From an uncultured Actinomycetes bacterium (GTDB lineage Bacteria > Actinomycetota > Actinomycetes > Actinomycetales > Microbacteriaceae), in the NCBI GenBank assembly GCA_903920435.1, contig CAIXMB010000098.1, positions 58,880-122,879 of the forward strand: DNA of 64,000 nucleotides, given 5' to 3'. The notes under the pieces were generated by a model, which was not told the DNA's origin, did not search any database, and was given only the letters and a program-made list of their open reading frames with translations. Each line of letters opens with the position of its first letter. Within the stretch, counting starts at the first letter, position 1. Made by a program: the position numbers and the translations under genes. Positions 43,331 through 50,175 of the stretch are shown here, one piece after another.

Positions 43331-43738
43331 TTACGCGGTTGCGGTGCTCCGGCTGCGATCGGCGCCGAGCCCGACCGCGAGCAGCAGCGCTGCGCTCGCG
43401 AAGTGCAGCACGTTGTCGGCGACGTTGATCGCCAGGATGTTCAACGCCGTGCCGACCAGGAACAGTCCCGCAAGACCGAGAACGAGGTAGGCGGCACCGA
43501 CCACCGAGTTCACGGTCCTGGCCGCCGACACGTTCGACAGGCCCGCGATGAGCAGGGCCGCGCCGATGAGGATGTGGGCGACGTTGTGGAAGATGTTGAC
43601 CTCGAAGATGCCCAGCAGCAGGCCGCCCTCGGTCGAGAAGAAGCCCACACCGCTGGTCACGGTGAAGCCGAGAATGCCGATCAGTACATAGACCGCGCCG
43701 AAGACGGTTGCCAGCAGGCGGTTCGGTGACGTTCTCAT
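43331..43738 (-). CDS. DUF4383-type membrane protein
   Basis: This 135-residue, four-helix membrane protein (VFGAVYVLIGILGF, NIFHNVAHILIGAALLIAG, NSVVGAAYLVLGLAGLFLV, ADNVLHFASAALLLAVGLG) matches the DUF4383 pattern with FHN.AH repeated in the second and fourth helices. Function is unknown. ATG 43738 follows GGAGGCAAG. It is 26 bases upstream of the previous gene on the same strand, so they are probably co-transcribed. Confidence 0.8.
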   Translation of the reverse strand: MRTSPNRLLATVFGAVYVLIGILGFTVTSGVGFFSTEGGLLLGIFEVNIFHNVAHILIGAALLIAGLSNVSAARTVNSVVGAAYLVLGLAGLFLVGTALNILAINVADNVLHFASAALLLAVGLGADRSRSTATA

Positions 43739-43791
43739 TGTCTTGCCTCCTTACGCGGACGCTCTGTTCGCGTGGAAGAGATTCGTAGCCC

Positions 43792-44088
43792 TCAGTGGGG
43801 GCGAGGGGTGATGCCCAGCTTGGCGCACGCGGCGTCGTAGAGCACCACGATCTCACGACGGATCTCCGGGCGCTCCGAGATCGGGGCCGACCAGGGCACG
43901 GTGAGTTCGGCGTCTCCCGCGGGGGCGGTGTAGTTCCAGGTGCCGCCGGACTCGTCGAGCGTCGTCATCGTGGCGGACGTGGCATCCGGGTCACCGAACG
44001 CGCGCGCGATGAGGAGGTTGTCGTCGTTGTGGTCGGAATTCATGTGGGCCAGCACGGCCTCGATGGTCTCTGGGGGGAAGGTTGGCAC
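43792..44088 (-). CDS. DUF2470 domain protein
   Basis: This 98-residue protein begins MPTFPPETIEAVLAHMNSDH, with AHMNSDHNDDNLLIARAFGD as the DUF2470 start. The same domain is the C-terminal part of HugZ-type heme-degrading proteins and is often near heme-use genes in Actinobacteria. Free-standing DUF2470 proteins have no proven activity known to me. GTG start at 44088 fits a leaderless -10 box. Heme oxygenase lies 1 kb away on the same strand. Confidence 0.8.
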   Translation of the reverse strand: MPTFPPETIEAVLAHMNSDHNDDNLLIARAFGDPDATSATMTTLDESGGTWNYTAPAGDAELTVPWSAPISERPEIRREIVVLYDAACAKLGITPRPH

Positions 44089-44095
44089 GAAAACT

Positions 44096-44101
44096 ACGGT
44101 A
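44096..44101 (-). promoter_or_regulatory. -10 box for a leaderless transcript (DUF2470 gene)
   Basis: On the minus strand TACCGT ends seven bases before GTG 44088. Confidence 0.5.
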
Positions 44102-44132
44102 GCCGGTCGTACCCGTGCGCCACGATTGAGCC

Positions 44133-44645
44133 ATGGCGATCACTCCCGACACGAAGAACTGGACCTGGGTTCTTGAGAAGCCCTGCCCCGAGTGCGGCTT
44201 CGACGCGACGACCTTCGATGCGCCGGATGTCTCGGCGCTCCTGCGCGCGAACGCCGCCGCCTGGCCCGCCGTGCTCACGCGCGCCGACGTGCGCGAGCGC
44301 CCGGACGAGGCGACGTGGTCGCCCTTGGAGTACTCGGCCCACGTGCGCGACGTGTTCCGCATCTACGACTACCGCCTCGGGCTCATGGAGGGGGAGGACG
44401 ACCCCCTCTTCCCGAACTGGGACCAGGACGCGACCGCCGTTGAGGAGAAGTACAACGAGCAGGACCCCGCGGTGGTCTCCGACGAGCTCGTCGCGGCCGC
44501 GGCATCCCTCGCCGACGGGTTCGACCGCGTCACCGACTGGTCACGCCCCGGGCGGCGCAGCGACGGGGTGGCGTTCACCATCGAGACGTTCGCGAAGTAC
44601 TTCATCCACGACCCGATCCACCACCTGCACGACGTGTCGCGCTAG
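44133..44645 (+). CDS. DinB-superfamily protein
   Basis: This 170-residue helical protein has W/H-rich motifs TWSPLEYSAHVRDVFRIYDYR and YFIHDPIHHLHDV, the latter supplying the histidines of a DinB-type metal site. The N-terminus holds a C-x2-C pair (EKPCPECGFD) as in a subgroup of actinobacterial DinB proteins. DinB-fold proteins include mycothiol-dependent transferases, so a thiol-transferase role is possible. It is convergent with another protein of that superfamily, ending one base before its stop. Confidence 0.75.
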   Translation: MAITPDTKNWTWVLEKPCPECGFDATTFDAPDVSALLRANAAAWPAVLTRADVRERPDEATWSPLEYSAHVRDVFRIYDYRLGLMEGEDDPLFPNWDQDATAVEEKYNEQDPAVVSDELVAAAASLADGFDRVTDWSRPGRRSDGVAFTIETFAKYFIHDPIHHLHDVSR

Positions 44646-44646
44646 C

Positions 44647-45315
44647 TCACATCCAGGCGGGCGGCTCTGCCGTGGCGCCGACGACTGCGCCGCCGGGGCG
44701 CCCGGTCGCCCACGCGGCCCGGTCGGCGGCGCTGCCGCGCACGTCTCCGGCGGCGTCACCGCGATCGGTAGCCTCGAGGGTCAGCGCCACACCGTTCTTC
44801 GCCCAGGTGGAGCGGATGTCGTGCAGGAGACCGTCGAGGAACTCGGGTGGGGCATCCGTGAAGCGCGTGCCGTCGGCGAGGTCGACGGCGTGGATCCAGA
44901 CCTCGCGCGTGCGCAGCCACACCGTCTCGCCGACCGGTAGTTCGCGGCCCTGGGAGTTGCGCACGAGCACCGACCAGTCGGGCACCCGGCTCCAGGCCGC
45001 GACGATGTGCTCGCCCGACCGCGCGGTGAGCTGCCGCAGTTCGGCCGGGCTCCAGTGCGCGTGCAACTCGATGTCGGCGTCGCGCGCGGCCGGAGAGGGG
45101 TAGGCGGGGGTCTCGACTCCCGTCGTCGCCCACTCGGCGAGGTTGCCCAGCGCGAACGCGTTCAGGGCGACGTGCGCCACGACGTGGGCGCGGCTCCACC
45201 CCGGCAGACCGGATGCCCCGGCGAATGCGGCGTCGTCGAGCGCCGCCACGCGGCCCGCGAAGAACGACTGCCCCGCGTCGGCGAGGGAGCGCACCTGCCC
45301 CTGGTCGTCGATCAT
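44647..45315 (-). CDS. maleylpyruvate isomerase-family (mycothiol-dependent) protein
   Basis: This 222-residue member of the MDMPI group has the N-terminal four-helix domain with GLPGWSRAHVVAHVALNAF (metal histidines) and the C-terminal part WLRTREVWIHAVDL. Known members use mycothiol to isomerise maleylpyruvate or transfer thiols. It overlaps the upstream dienelactone hydrolase gene by one base (TGATG). Both families occur in aromatic-ring degradation, but no ring dioxygenase is here, so substrates remain open. Confidence 0.82.
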   Translation of the reverse strand: MIDDQGQVRSLADAGQSFFAGRVAALDDAAFAGASGLPGWSRAHVVAHVALNAFALGNLAEWATTGVETPAYPSPAARDADIELHAHWSPAELRQLTARSGEHIVAAWSRVPDWSVLVRNSQGRELPVGETVWLRTREVWIHAVDLADGTRFTDAPPEFLDGLLHDIRSTWAKNGVALTLEATDRGDAAGDVRGSAADRAAWATGRPGGAVVGATAEPPAWM

Positions 45316-45962
45316 CAGTCGACCAGGTTCGACTCGAGAAACACCGCGGTGCGGGCGAACGCGAGGGCGGCGGCCTGCAGGTTCACGTGCGCGGCGACAC
45401 TCGCGTTGGCGAAGGCGTGCTGGGTGCCGACGTACCCGAACTGGGTGACGGGCGTGCCGTGGTCTTTGAGGCGGGCGACGAACTCCTCCGGATCCTCGCC
45501 CTCGTCCCACTCGTCCTTCTCGGCCCACTGCAGCAGCACCGGGCACGGGATGACGCCGTGGTCGCGCGGGCCCAGGCTCGCGTAGTAGGCGACGACGGCA
45601 TCGGCCGCACCGGCCTGCGCGTGCAGGAGCGCGAGCCATCCGCCCACCGAGAAGCCCACGAGGCCGACGCGCTCCGAGCCGGTGTGCTGCGCCTCCACCA
45701 TGGCGTCGTCGATCTCGGCGAGGGCGGTGCCGATGTCGAGACCGTTCATCAGCTCGGTGGCCGTTGCCTCGTCGATCGTGCAGACCCCGCCGAAGAGGTC
45801 GGGCACGGCGACGCGGAACCCGCGGCTAGCCACAGCCTCCGCGAACTGCTCGAGCCAGGGCAGGCGGCCGTAGGCGTCGTGCAGCACCACGACCACCGGG
45901 TTGCCGGGTTCGCCGTAGAACAGCGACTCACCCGGCGACGGGATCGGGACGAGCTGGCTCAT
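45315..45962 (-). CDS. dienelactone hydrolase family protein
   Basis: This 215-residue alpha/beta hydrolase has VVVLHDAYG, the nucleophile region GLVGFSVGGWLALLH and the histidine near GTQHAFANA. Classical dienelactone hydrolases use a cysteine, but here the nucleophile position (G-F-S-V-G) is serine, which suggests a different ester substrate. It is the first gene of a two-gene unit with the MDMPI-type gene and has a leaderless promoter. Confidence 0.83.
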   Translation of the reverse strand: MSQLVPIPSPGESLFYGEPGNPVVVVLHDAYGRLPWLEQFAEAVASRGFRVAVPDLFGGVCTIDEATATELMNGLDIGTALAEIDDAMVEAQHTGSERVGLVGFSVGGWLALLHAQAGAADAVVAYYASLGPRDHGVIPCPVLLQWAEKDEWDEGEDPEEFVARLKDHGTPVTQFGYVGTQHAFANASVAAHVNLQAAALAFARTAVFLESNLVD

Positions 45963-45968
45963 GCCGAA

Positions 45969-45974
45969 AGCCTA
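45969..45974 (-). promoter_or_regulatory. -10 box for a leaderless transcript (45962 gene)
   Basis: On the minus strand TAGGCT ends six bases before ATG 45962. A second, divergent box lies 9 bases away. Confidence 0.6.
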
Positions 45975-45983
45975 AGCGGAAGG

Positions 45984-45989
45984 TACCCT
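45984..45989 (+). promoter_or_regulatory. -10 box for a leaderless transcript (45996 gene)
   Basis: TACCCT ends six bases before ATG 45996. Together with the previous box it makes a divergent promoter pair inside a 33-base gap. Confidence 0.65.
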
Positions 45990-45995
45990 GAAGCC

Positions 45996-46220
45996 ATGAC
46001 CAACAAGCGCCATGTAGTCGCCGCCGTGCTCGTCGCCGTCGGTGCGCTCGTCTACGGGGTGTCGCCCATCGATGTCATCCCGGAGCTGCTGACCGGCCCG
46101 CTCGGCTTCGCCGACGACCTGGCCGTGCTCGTGGGTGCGGGCTTCGCGGTGTGGAAGCTGCTGAGCGGCGGCAAGGGCCCGGCGACGGGTGCCGCCGGTA
46201 CGACGCCGCCGACCAAGTAG
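45996..46220 (+). CDS. DUF1232 (YkvA-type) small membrane protein
   Basis: This 74-residue protein has the motif YGVSPIDVIPELLTGPLGFADD, the DUF1232 core, and one or two membrane segments (VVAAVLVAVGALVYG, LAVLVGAGFAVWKLL). Function is unknown. It ends with a Gly/Thr/Pro tail, 10 bases before the tRNA. Confidence 0.82.
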   Translation: MTNKRHVVAAVLVAVGALVYGVSPIDVIPELLTGPLGFADDLAVLVGAGFAVWKLLSGGKGPATGAAGTTPPTK

Positions 46221-46229
46221 GCCAGTCTC

Positions 46230-46303
46230 TGGAGCGGATGACGGGAATCGAACCCGCGCTATCAGCTTGGGAAGCTGAAGTTCTGCCATTGAACTACATC
46301 CGC
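46230..46303 (-). tRNA. tRNA-Gly (anticodon CCC)
   Basis: On the minus strand the 5' GCGGATG (46303-46297) pairs with CATCCGC. The anticodon arm is TCAGC-TTCCCAA-GCTGA, giving anticodon CCC, and the T arm is GCGGG-TTCGATT-CCCGT. The 3' CCA is encoded (ends at 46230), and the discriminator is T. Length with CCA is 74. Confidence 0.95.
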
Positions 46304-46366
46304 GTGTAGCTGCATTCGAGCATAGCGTGCGCGTATCCCTACTTCCCGGGGCACGGATGCTCCAAC

Positions 46367-46372
46367 TAACCT
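46367..46372 (+). promoter_or_regulatory. -10 box for a leaderless transcript (46379 gene)
   Basis: TAACCT ends six bases before ATG 46379. Confidence 0.65.
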
Positions 46373-46378
46373 CAACAC

Positions 46379-47011
46379 ATGAAGCCGCTTCACGGACTCA
46401 TCGCCGTCACTCTCGCCCTCGCGCTCGCCGGATGCGCGGCACCCGCGCCCACGCCCACGGGCAGCTCAACGAGCAAGCCCACGTCGACCGCCACGAAGCC
46501 GACGCCCAAGCCGACGCCGACACCGTCGATCACGATTCCGCCGCTGGCGATCCCCGACTGCGAGACCCTCCTGCCGCTGGCCACCGCCAAAGACCTGTTC
46601 AGCGAGAACACCGAGCTCATCGCCTCCCCGGCGGCAAGCGAGTTCGTCGGGCGGCAGACCGTCCCCTCGATACCGGTCGTGCTCTCCACCGCCGACCCGA
46701 CGCGGGCGTGCGTGTACGGCATCCCGCAGTCCGACGGCTTCTTCGAGTTCGTGGTGGCAGGCATCACTGCCGCGCAGCGCGCGACGCTCGAGGGTGAGCT
46801 CGCGGCATCCGGCTACGCGGTCACCAGCATGGGCACCCTCACGACGTACGAGCTGGAGGGGATGAACGAGGTGAGCTCCGTGGGGACCACCCACATCTTC
46901 ACGGGCGACGTGTGGATCGTGTGCGACGGCACCTCGCTCGGGCTCTCCGGAGTGGTGACGGGCACGGTGCTCGACGCCCTGCGCACGGCGAACCCCGCCC
47001 TCGGGCTGTGA
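46379..47011 (+). CDS. secreted lipoprotein, unknown function
   Basis: This 210-residue lipoprotein has a signal sequence with lipobox LALAGC (C19), a Thr/Pro/Lys-rich spacer (residues 21-55, likely surface-exposed linker) and a globular part with three cysteines (PDCETLLPL, RACVYG, WIVCDG). Similar small Actinobacterial lipoproteins are of unknown function. A leaderless promoter and no operon partner are seen. dcd starts 24 bases after it with its own -10 box. Confidence 0.8.
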   Translation: MKPLHGLIAVTLALALAGCAAPAPTPTGSSTSKPTSTATKPTPKPTPTPSITIPPLAIPDCETLLPLATAKDLFSENTELIASPAASEFVGRQTVPSIPVVLSTADPTRACVYGIPQSDGFFEFVVAGITAAQRATLEGELAASGYAVTSMGTLTTYELEGMNEVSSVGTTHIFTGDVWIVCDGTSLGLSGVVTGTVLDALRTANPALGL

Positions 47012-47022
47012 TCGCCCGGCGC

Positions 47023-47028
47023 TAGTCT
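47023..47028 (+). promoter_or_regulatory. -10 box for a leaderless transcript (dcd)
   Basis: TAGTCT ends seven bases before the dcd ATG at 47036. Confidence 0.55.
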
Positions 47029-47035
47029 GGAGCGC

Positions 47036-47641
47036 ATGCTGCTCAGTGACCGCGACATCCGTGCCGAACTCGCCGCCGGACGCATCGGACTCGACCCGCT
47101 CGACCTCGAGATGGTCCAGCCGTCGAGCATCGATGTTCGCCTCGACAGGTTCTTCAGGCTCTTCGACAACCACAAGTACCCGTTCATCGACCCCGCGGAG
47201 GACCAGCCCGACCTCACGCACCTCGTCGAGGTCGACGCCGACCAGCCGTTCATCCTGCACCCGGGCGAGTTCGTGCTCGGCAGCACCTTCGAGCTCGTGA
47301 CGCTCCCCGACGACATCGCCGCGCGCCTCGAGGGCAAGAGCTCGCTCGGCCGCCTCGGGCTGCTCACCCACTCGACGGCCGGCTTCGTGGACCCCGGATT
47401 CTCGGGGCACGTCACTCTCGAACTGAGCAATGTCGCGACGCTGCCCATCAAGCTCTGGCCGGGCATGAAGATCGGGCAGCTGTGCTTCATCCGCACGTCC
47501 TCCCCGGTGGACAACGCCTACGGCTCGGGCGCGTACCTCAACCGCTACCAGGGGCAGCGCGGGCCGACGGCGTCGCGCAGTGCGCTCAACTTCCACCGCA
47601 CCGACGTGCGGTCGACGGATGCGGGAGCCGCGGGGAACTAG
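47036..47641 (+). CDS. dcd: dCTP deaminase
   Basis: This 201-residue enzyme deaminates dCTP to dUTP (or dUMP in the bifunctional type), supplying thymidylate synthesis. The family stretch is [20 protein letters not shown], with the catalytic Glu in GHVTLELSN. Actinobacterial forms are often bifunctional dCTP deaminase/dUTPase. That cannot be decided here. Its TAG stop is four bases before a large palindrome. Confidence 0.94.
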   Translation: MLLSDRDIRAELAAGRIGLDPLDLEMVQPSSIDVRLDRFFRLFDNHKYPFIDPAEDQPDLTHLVEVDADQPFILHPGEFVLGSTFELVTLPDDIAARLEGKSSLGRLGLLTHSTAGFVDPGFSGHVTLELSNVATLPIKLWPGMKIGQLCFIRTSSPVDNAYGSGAYLNRYQGQRGPTASRSALNFHRTDVRSTDAGAAGN

Positions 47642-47645
47642 CGCT

Positions 47646-47723
47646 GGTTGAGTAGGCCGCCCGCGGCCGTATCGAAACCGCTCATCTGGTTTCGATACGC
47701 GCGCCAGAGCGCGCTACTCAACC
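47646..47723. repeat. nested palindromic intergenic element
   Basis: The outer arms GGTTGAGTAG (47646-47655) and CTACTCAACC (47714-47723) enclose the inner arms CGTATCGAAACC (47668-47679) and GGTTTCGATACG (47688-47699). A further GC palindrome GCGCGCCAGAGCGCGC lies between inner and outer right arms. From general knowledge, similar GTTGAGTAG/TCGATACG palindromes are abundant between genes in Microbacteriaceae. It sits between two convergent genes, and its right arm provides the stop codon of idi. It may act as a two-way terminator. Confidence 0.85.
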
Positions 47724-48245
47724 CGCCCGTCCGGCGAGCTGCTCCAACTGCCAGCCCAACCACGGGCTGAAGGCGTACGGCGCTGCGATCGCGGCCTCGT
47801 GCAGGGACGCCGGAGACACCCAGGCGAACTCGGCGACCTCGTCGGGGTTCGGCGCGACGGCATCCGTGGTCACCGCGCGGTAGACCGGGCACACCTCGTT
47901 CTCGACAATGCCCGAGGCGTCGACCGCCCGGTAGCGGAAGTCGGGCAGCACGACGGTGACGTCGGTGACGGTGATCCCGAGCTCGAACAGGCCGCGCCGG
48001 GCGATGGCGTCGACGGGGTCTTCGCCGGGTGCCGGATGCCCGCAGAACGAGTTCGTCCACACCCCCGCCCACGTGAGCTTGCTGAGCGCCCGACGGGTGA
48101 CGAGCACCTCTCCCGCGGGGTTGTACACGTGGCACGAGAACGCCAGATGGAGGGCGGTGTCGGCAGTGTGCACGGCAATCTTGTCGGCGACGCCGATGGG
48201 GTTGCCCGCATCATCCAAGAGCACGACTTGTTCGGGATGCGTCAC
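47718..48245 (-). CDS. idi: isopentenyl-diphosphate delta-isomerase (type I)
   Basis: This 175-residue Nudix-fold enzyme interconverts IPP and DMAPP, the starters of carotenoid synthesis. WTNSFCGHPAPGED carries the catalytic cysteine and a metal histidine, and GIVENEVCPVYRA carries the catalytic glutamate. GTG 48245 opens the protein MTHPEQVVLLD. It is divergent from crtE with only 14 bases between starts. Its last codon and stop are formed by the palindromic element. Confidence 0.94.
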   Translation of the reverse strand: MTHPEQVVLLDDAGNPIGVADKIAVHTADTALHLAFSCHVYNPAGEVLVTRRALSKLTWAGVWTNSFCGHPAPGEDPVDAIARRGLFELGITVTDVTVVLPDFRYRAVDASGIVENEVCPVYRAVTTDAVAPNPDEVAEFAWVSPASLHEAAIAAPYAFSPWLGWQLEQLAGRAG

Positions 48246-48247
48246 GG

Positions 48248-48253
48248 TAGTCT
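48248..48253 (+). promoter_or_regulatory. -10 box for leaderless crtE transcript
   Basis: TAGTCT ends six bases before the crtE ATG at 48260, leaving no room for a leader. Any -35 element must lie inside the 5' end of idi. I see only a weak candidate there. Confidence 0.6.
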
Positions 48254-48259
48254 GCCTAA

Positions 48260-49327
48260 ATGGGTGATGGACTGCTGGGAGTCTCTGAAGAGAGACAAGT
48301 GCAGGTCGACGCCGTGCTGGCGCGCTTCTTCACCCTATCCAAGAACCGCGCTGCAGCCTTCGGTCCGCAGTATGTGCAGCTCTGGGAGACACTCGAGCAG
48401 AACACGATCGGCGGCAAGCGCTTCAGGCCCAAGATGGTGCTCTGCGCCTACCAGGCGCTCGGCGGCACCGATCTCGAGGCCGCCGCGTACGTGGGCGCGG
48501 CCTTCGAGCTGCTGCACACGGCGCTCATCGTGCACGACGACGTGATCGACCACGACTTCGTGCGCCGCGGCGTGCCCAACATCTCCGGCAGCTACCGCGA
48601 CGCCGCGACTGCGGCGGGCAGCACCGAGCGGGTCGCCGAGCACAGCGGCATCTCGGCGGCCGTCATCGCCGGCGACCTCGCGCTCTTCAACTCCTACCGC
48701 CTCATCGACCGCAGTGGCGTCACGGATGTCACGCGCACCCGCCTCCTCGAGGTGATGGATGACGCGCTCTTCGCCTCAGCGGCGGGCGAACTCATCGACG
48801 TCGACTTCCAGATCGCGGCCGAAGTGCCCCGGGTGGATGACATCCTCACCATGGAGCGCCTCAAGACCGCCGTGTACTCGTTCGAGTGCCCGCTGCAGGC
48901 CGGCGCCATCCTCGCCGGTGCCTCCGAGCAGGTGGTGACGACCCTGGGCGACTTCGGGCGCGAGATCGGTATCGCCTACCAGCTCGTCGACGACCTGCTC
49001 GGCGTCTTCGGCCTCGAGGCCGAGACCGGCAAGACGACCATCGGCGACCTGCGCGAGGGCAAGCGCACCGTGCTCATCGCCTATGCCACCAGCACCCGCG
49101 AGTGGGCTGAGGTCGACGGCCTCATCGGCAACCCCGACCTCACCGAGGACGAGGCGGCGCGCGTGCGGGAGCTCCTGGTCTCCAGCGGGGCAAAGGCGTT
49201 CGCCGAGGGCCTCGCCCGCTACTACGCCAACCGGGCTCTCGCCCGGCTCGCCGAGCCGCACATCCCTGCGGCGCTGCGTGCGGAACTGCATCCGGTGGCC
49301 GACGCCGTGCTGGGGCGCGTCAAATGA
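48260..49327 (+). CDS. crtE: geranylgeranyl diphosphate synthase
   Basis: This 355-residue trans-prenyltransferase condenses IPP units to C20 GGPP, the carotenoid precursor. The first aspartate-rich motif is in VHDDVIDHDF and the second region is YQLVDDLLGVFG. GGKRFRPKMV carries the substrate basic residues. The ATG at 48260 fits a leaderless transcript and has no Shine-Dalgarno. It overlaps crtB by ATGA and starts the operon crtE-B-I-Ye-Yf-Eb. Confidence 0.93.
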   Translation: MGDGLLGVSEERQVQVDAVLARFFTLSKNRAAAFGPQYVQLWETLEQNTIGGKRFRPKMVLCAYQALGGTDLEAAAYVGAAFELLHTALIVHDDVIDHDFVRRGVPNISGSYRDAATAAGSTERVAEHSGISAAVIAGDLALFNSYRLIDRSGVTDVTRTRLLEVMDDALFASAAGELIDVDFQIAAEVPRVDDILTMERLKTAVYSFECPLQAGAILAGASEQVVTTLGDFGREIGIAYQLVDDLLGVFGLEAETGKTTIGDLREGKRTVLIAYATSTREWAEVDGLIGNPDLTEDEAARVRELLVSSGAKAFAEGLARYYANRALARLAEPHIPAALRAELHPVADAVLGRVK

Positions 49328-50175
49328 GGCAGGCGCTCTACGACCGGGTCGCCGAGGAGACGGCGAGCATCGTCATCCACCGCTACTCGACGTCGTTCGG
49401 CCTCGCGTCGAGACTGCTCGGCACCGGAGTGCGGCAGCACGTCGAGAACATCTACGCGCTCGTGCGGGTCGCCGACGAGATCGTCGACGGCGGCGCGGAC
49501 ATCGACACCCGACAGGCCGCGCGCGCGCTCGACGAGCTCGAGGCCGAGACCGACCTCGCACTGCAGATCGGCTTCAGCTCCAACCTCGTCGTGCACGCGT
49601 TCGCCCTCACCGCTCGCGATGTCGCGTTCGGCACTGAGCTCACGGCCCCGTTCTTCGAGTCGATGCGCATGGACCTGAGCCAGAAGCAGCACGACCAGGC
49701 CAGCTTCGACACCTACGTGTACGGCTCGGCAGAGGTGGTCGGCCTGATGTGCCTGCGCGCGTTCCTGCTGGGCGAGCCCGTCACCGACCTGCCGCGCTTC
49801 GAGACCGGTGCGCGCGCGCTCGGCGCGGCGTTCCAGAAGGTCAACTTCCTGCGCGACCTCGCCGCCGACTTCGAGACGCTGGGCAGGAGCTACTTCCCGG
49901 ATGTCGACGTGCACACGTTTGACGAGGCAACGAAGAACCGGCTGCTCGACGACATCGACGCCGACCTCGCGGTGTCCGCATCCGTGGTTCCCGACCTACC
50001 GCGGAGCTCTCGCCGGGCCGTGGCGCTCGCGCAATCGCTCTTCGCCGAGCTCTCGACCAGGCTGCGGGCGACCCCGGCCGACCAGCTCGTGCGCGCCCGC
50101 GTGCGGGTGCCGAATTCGGTGAAGGCGCGCCTGGCGCTCGCCGCGGCAGTGAGTGGATCGGGTCAGCGCAGATGA
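49324..50175 (+). CDS. crtB: phytoene synthase
   Basis: This 283-residue head-to-head prenyl synthase joins two GGPP to phytoene. The first aspartate motif is RVADEIVDGGAD and the second is NFLRDLAADFETLGRSYFP. HRYSTSFGLASRLL begins the domain. Coupled to crtE and crtI by ATGA overlaps, so stoichiometric expression is likely. Confidence 0.94.
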   Translation: MRQALYDRVAEETASIVIHRYSTSFGLASRLLGTGVRQHVENIYALVRVADEIVDGGADIDTRQAARALDELEAETDLALQIGFSSNLVVHAFALTARDVAFGTELTAPFFESMRMDLSQKQHDQASFDTYVYGSAEVVGLMCLRAFLLGEPVTDLPRFETGARALGAAFQKVNFLRDLAADFETLGRSYFPDVDVHTFDEATKNRLLDDIDADLAVSASVVPDLPRSSRRAVALAQSLFAELSTRLRATPADQLVRARVRVPNSVKARLALAAAVSGSGQRR

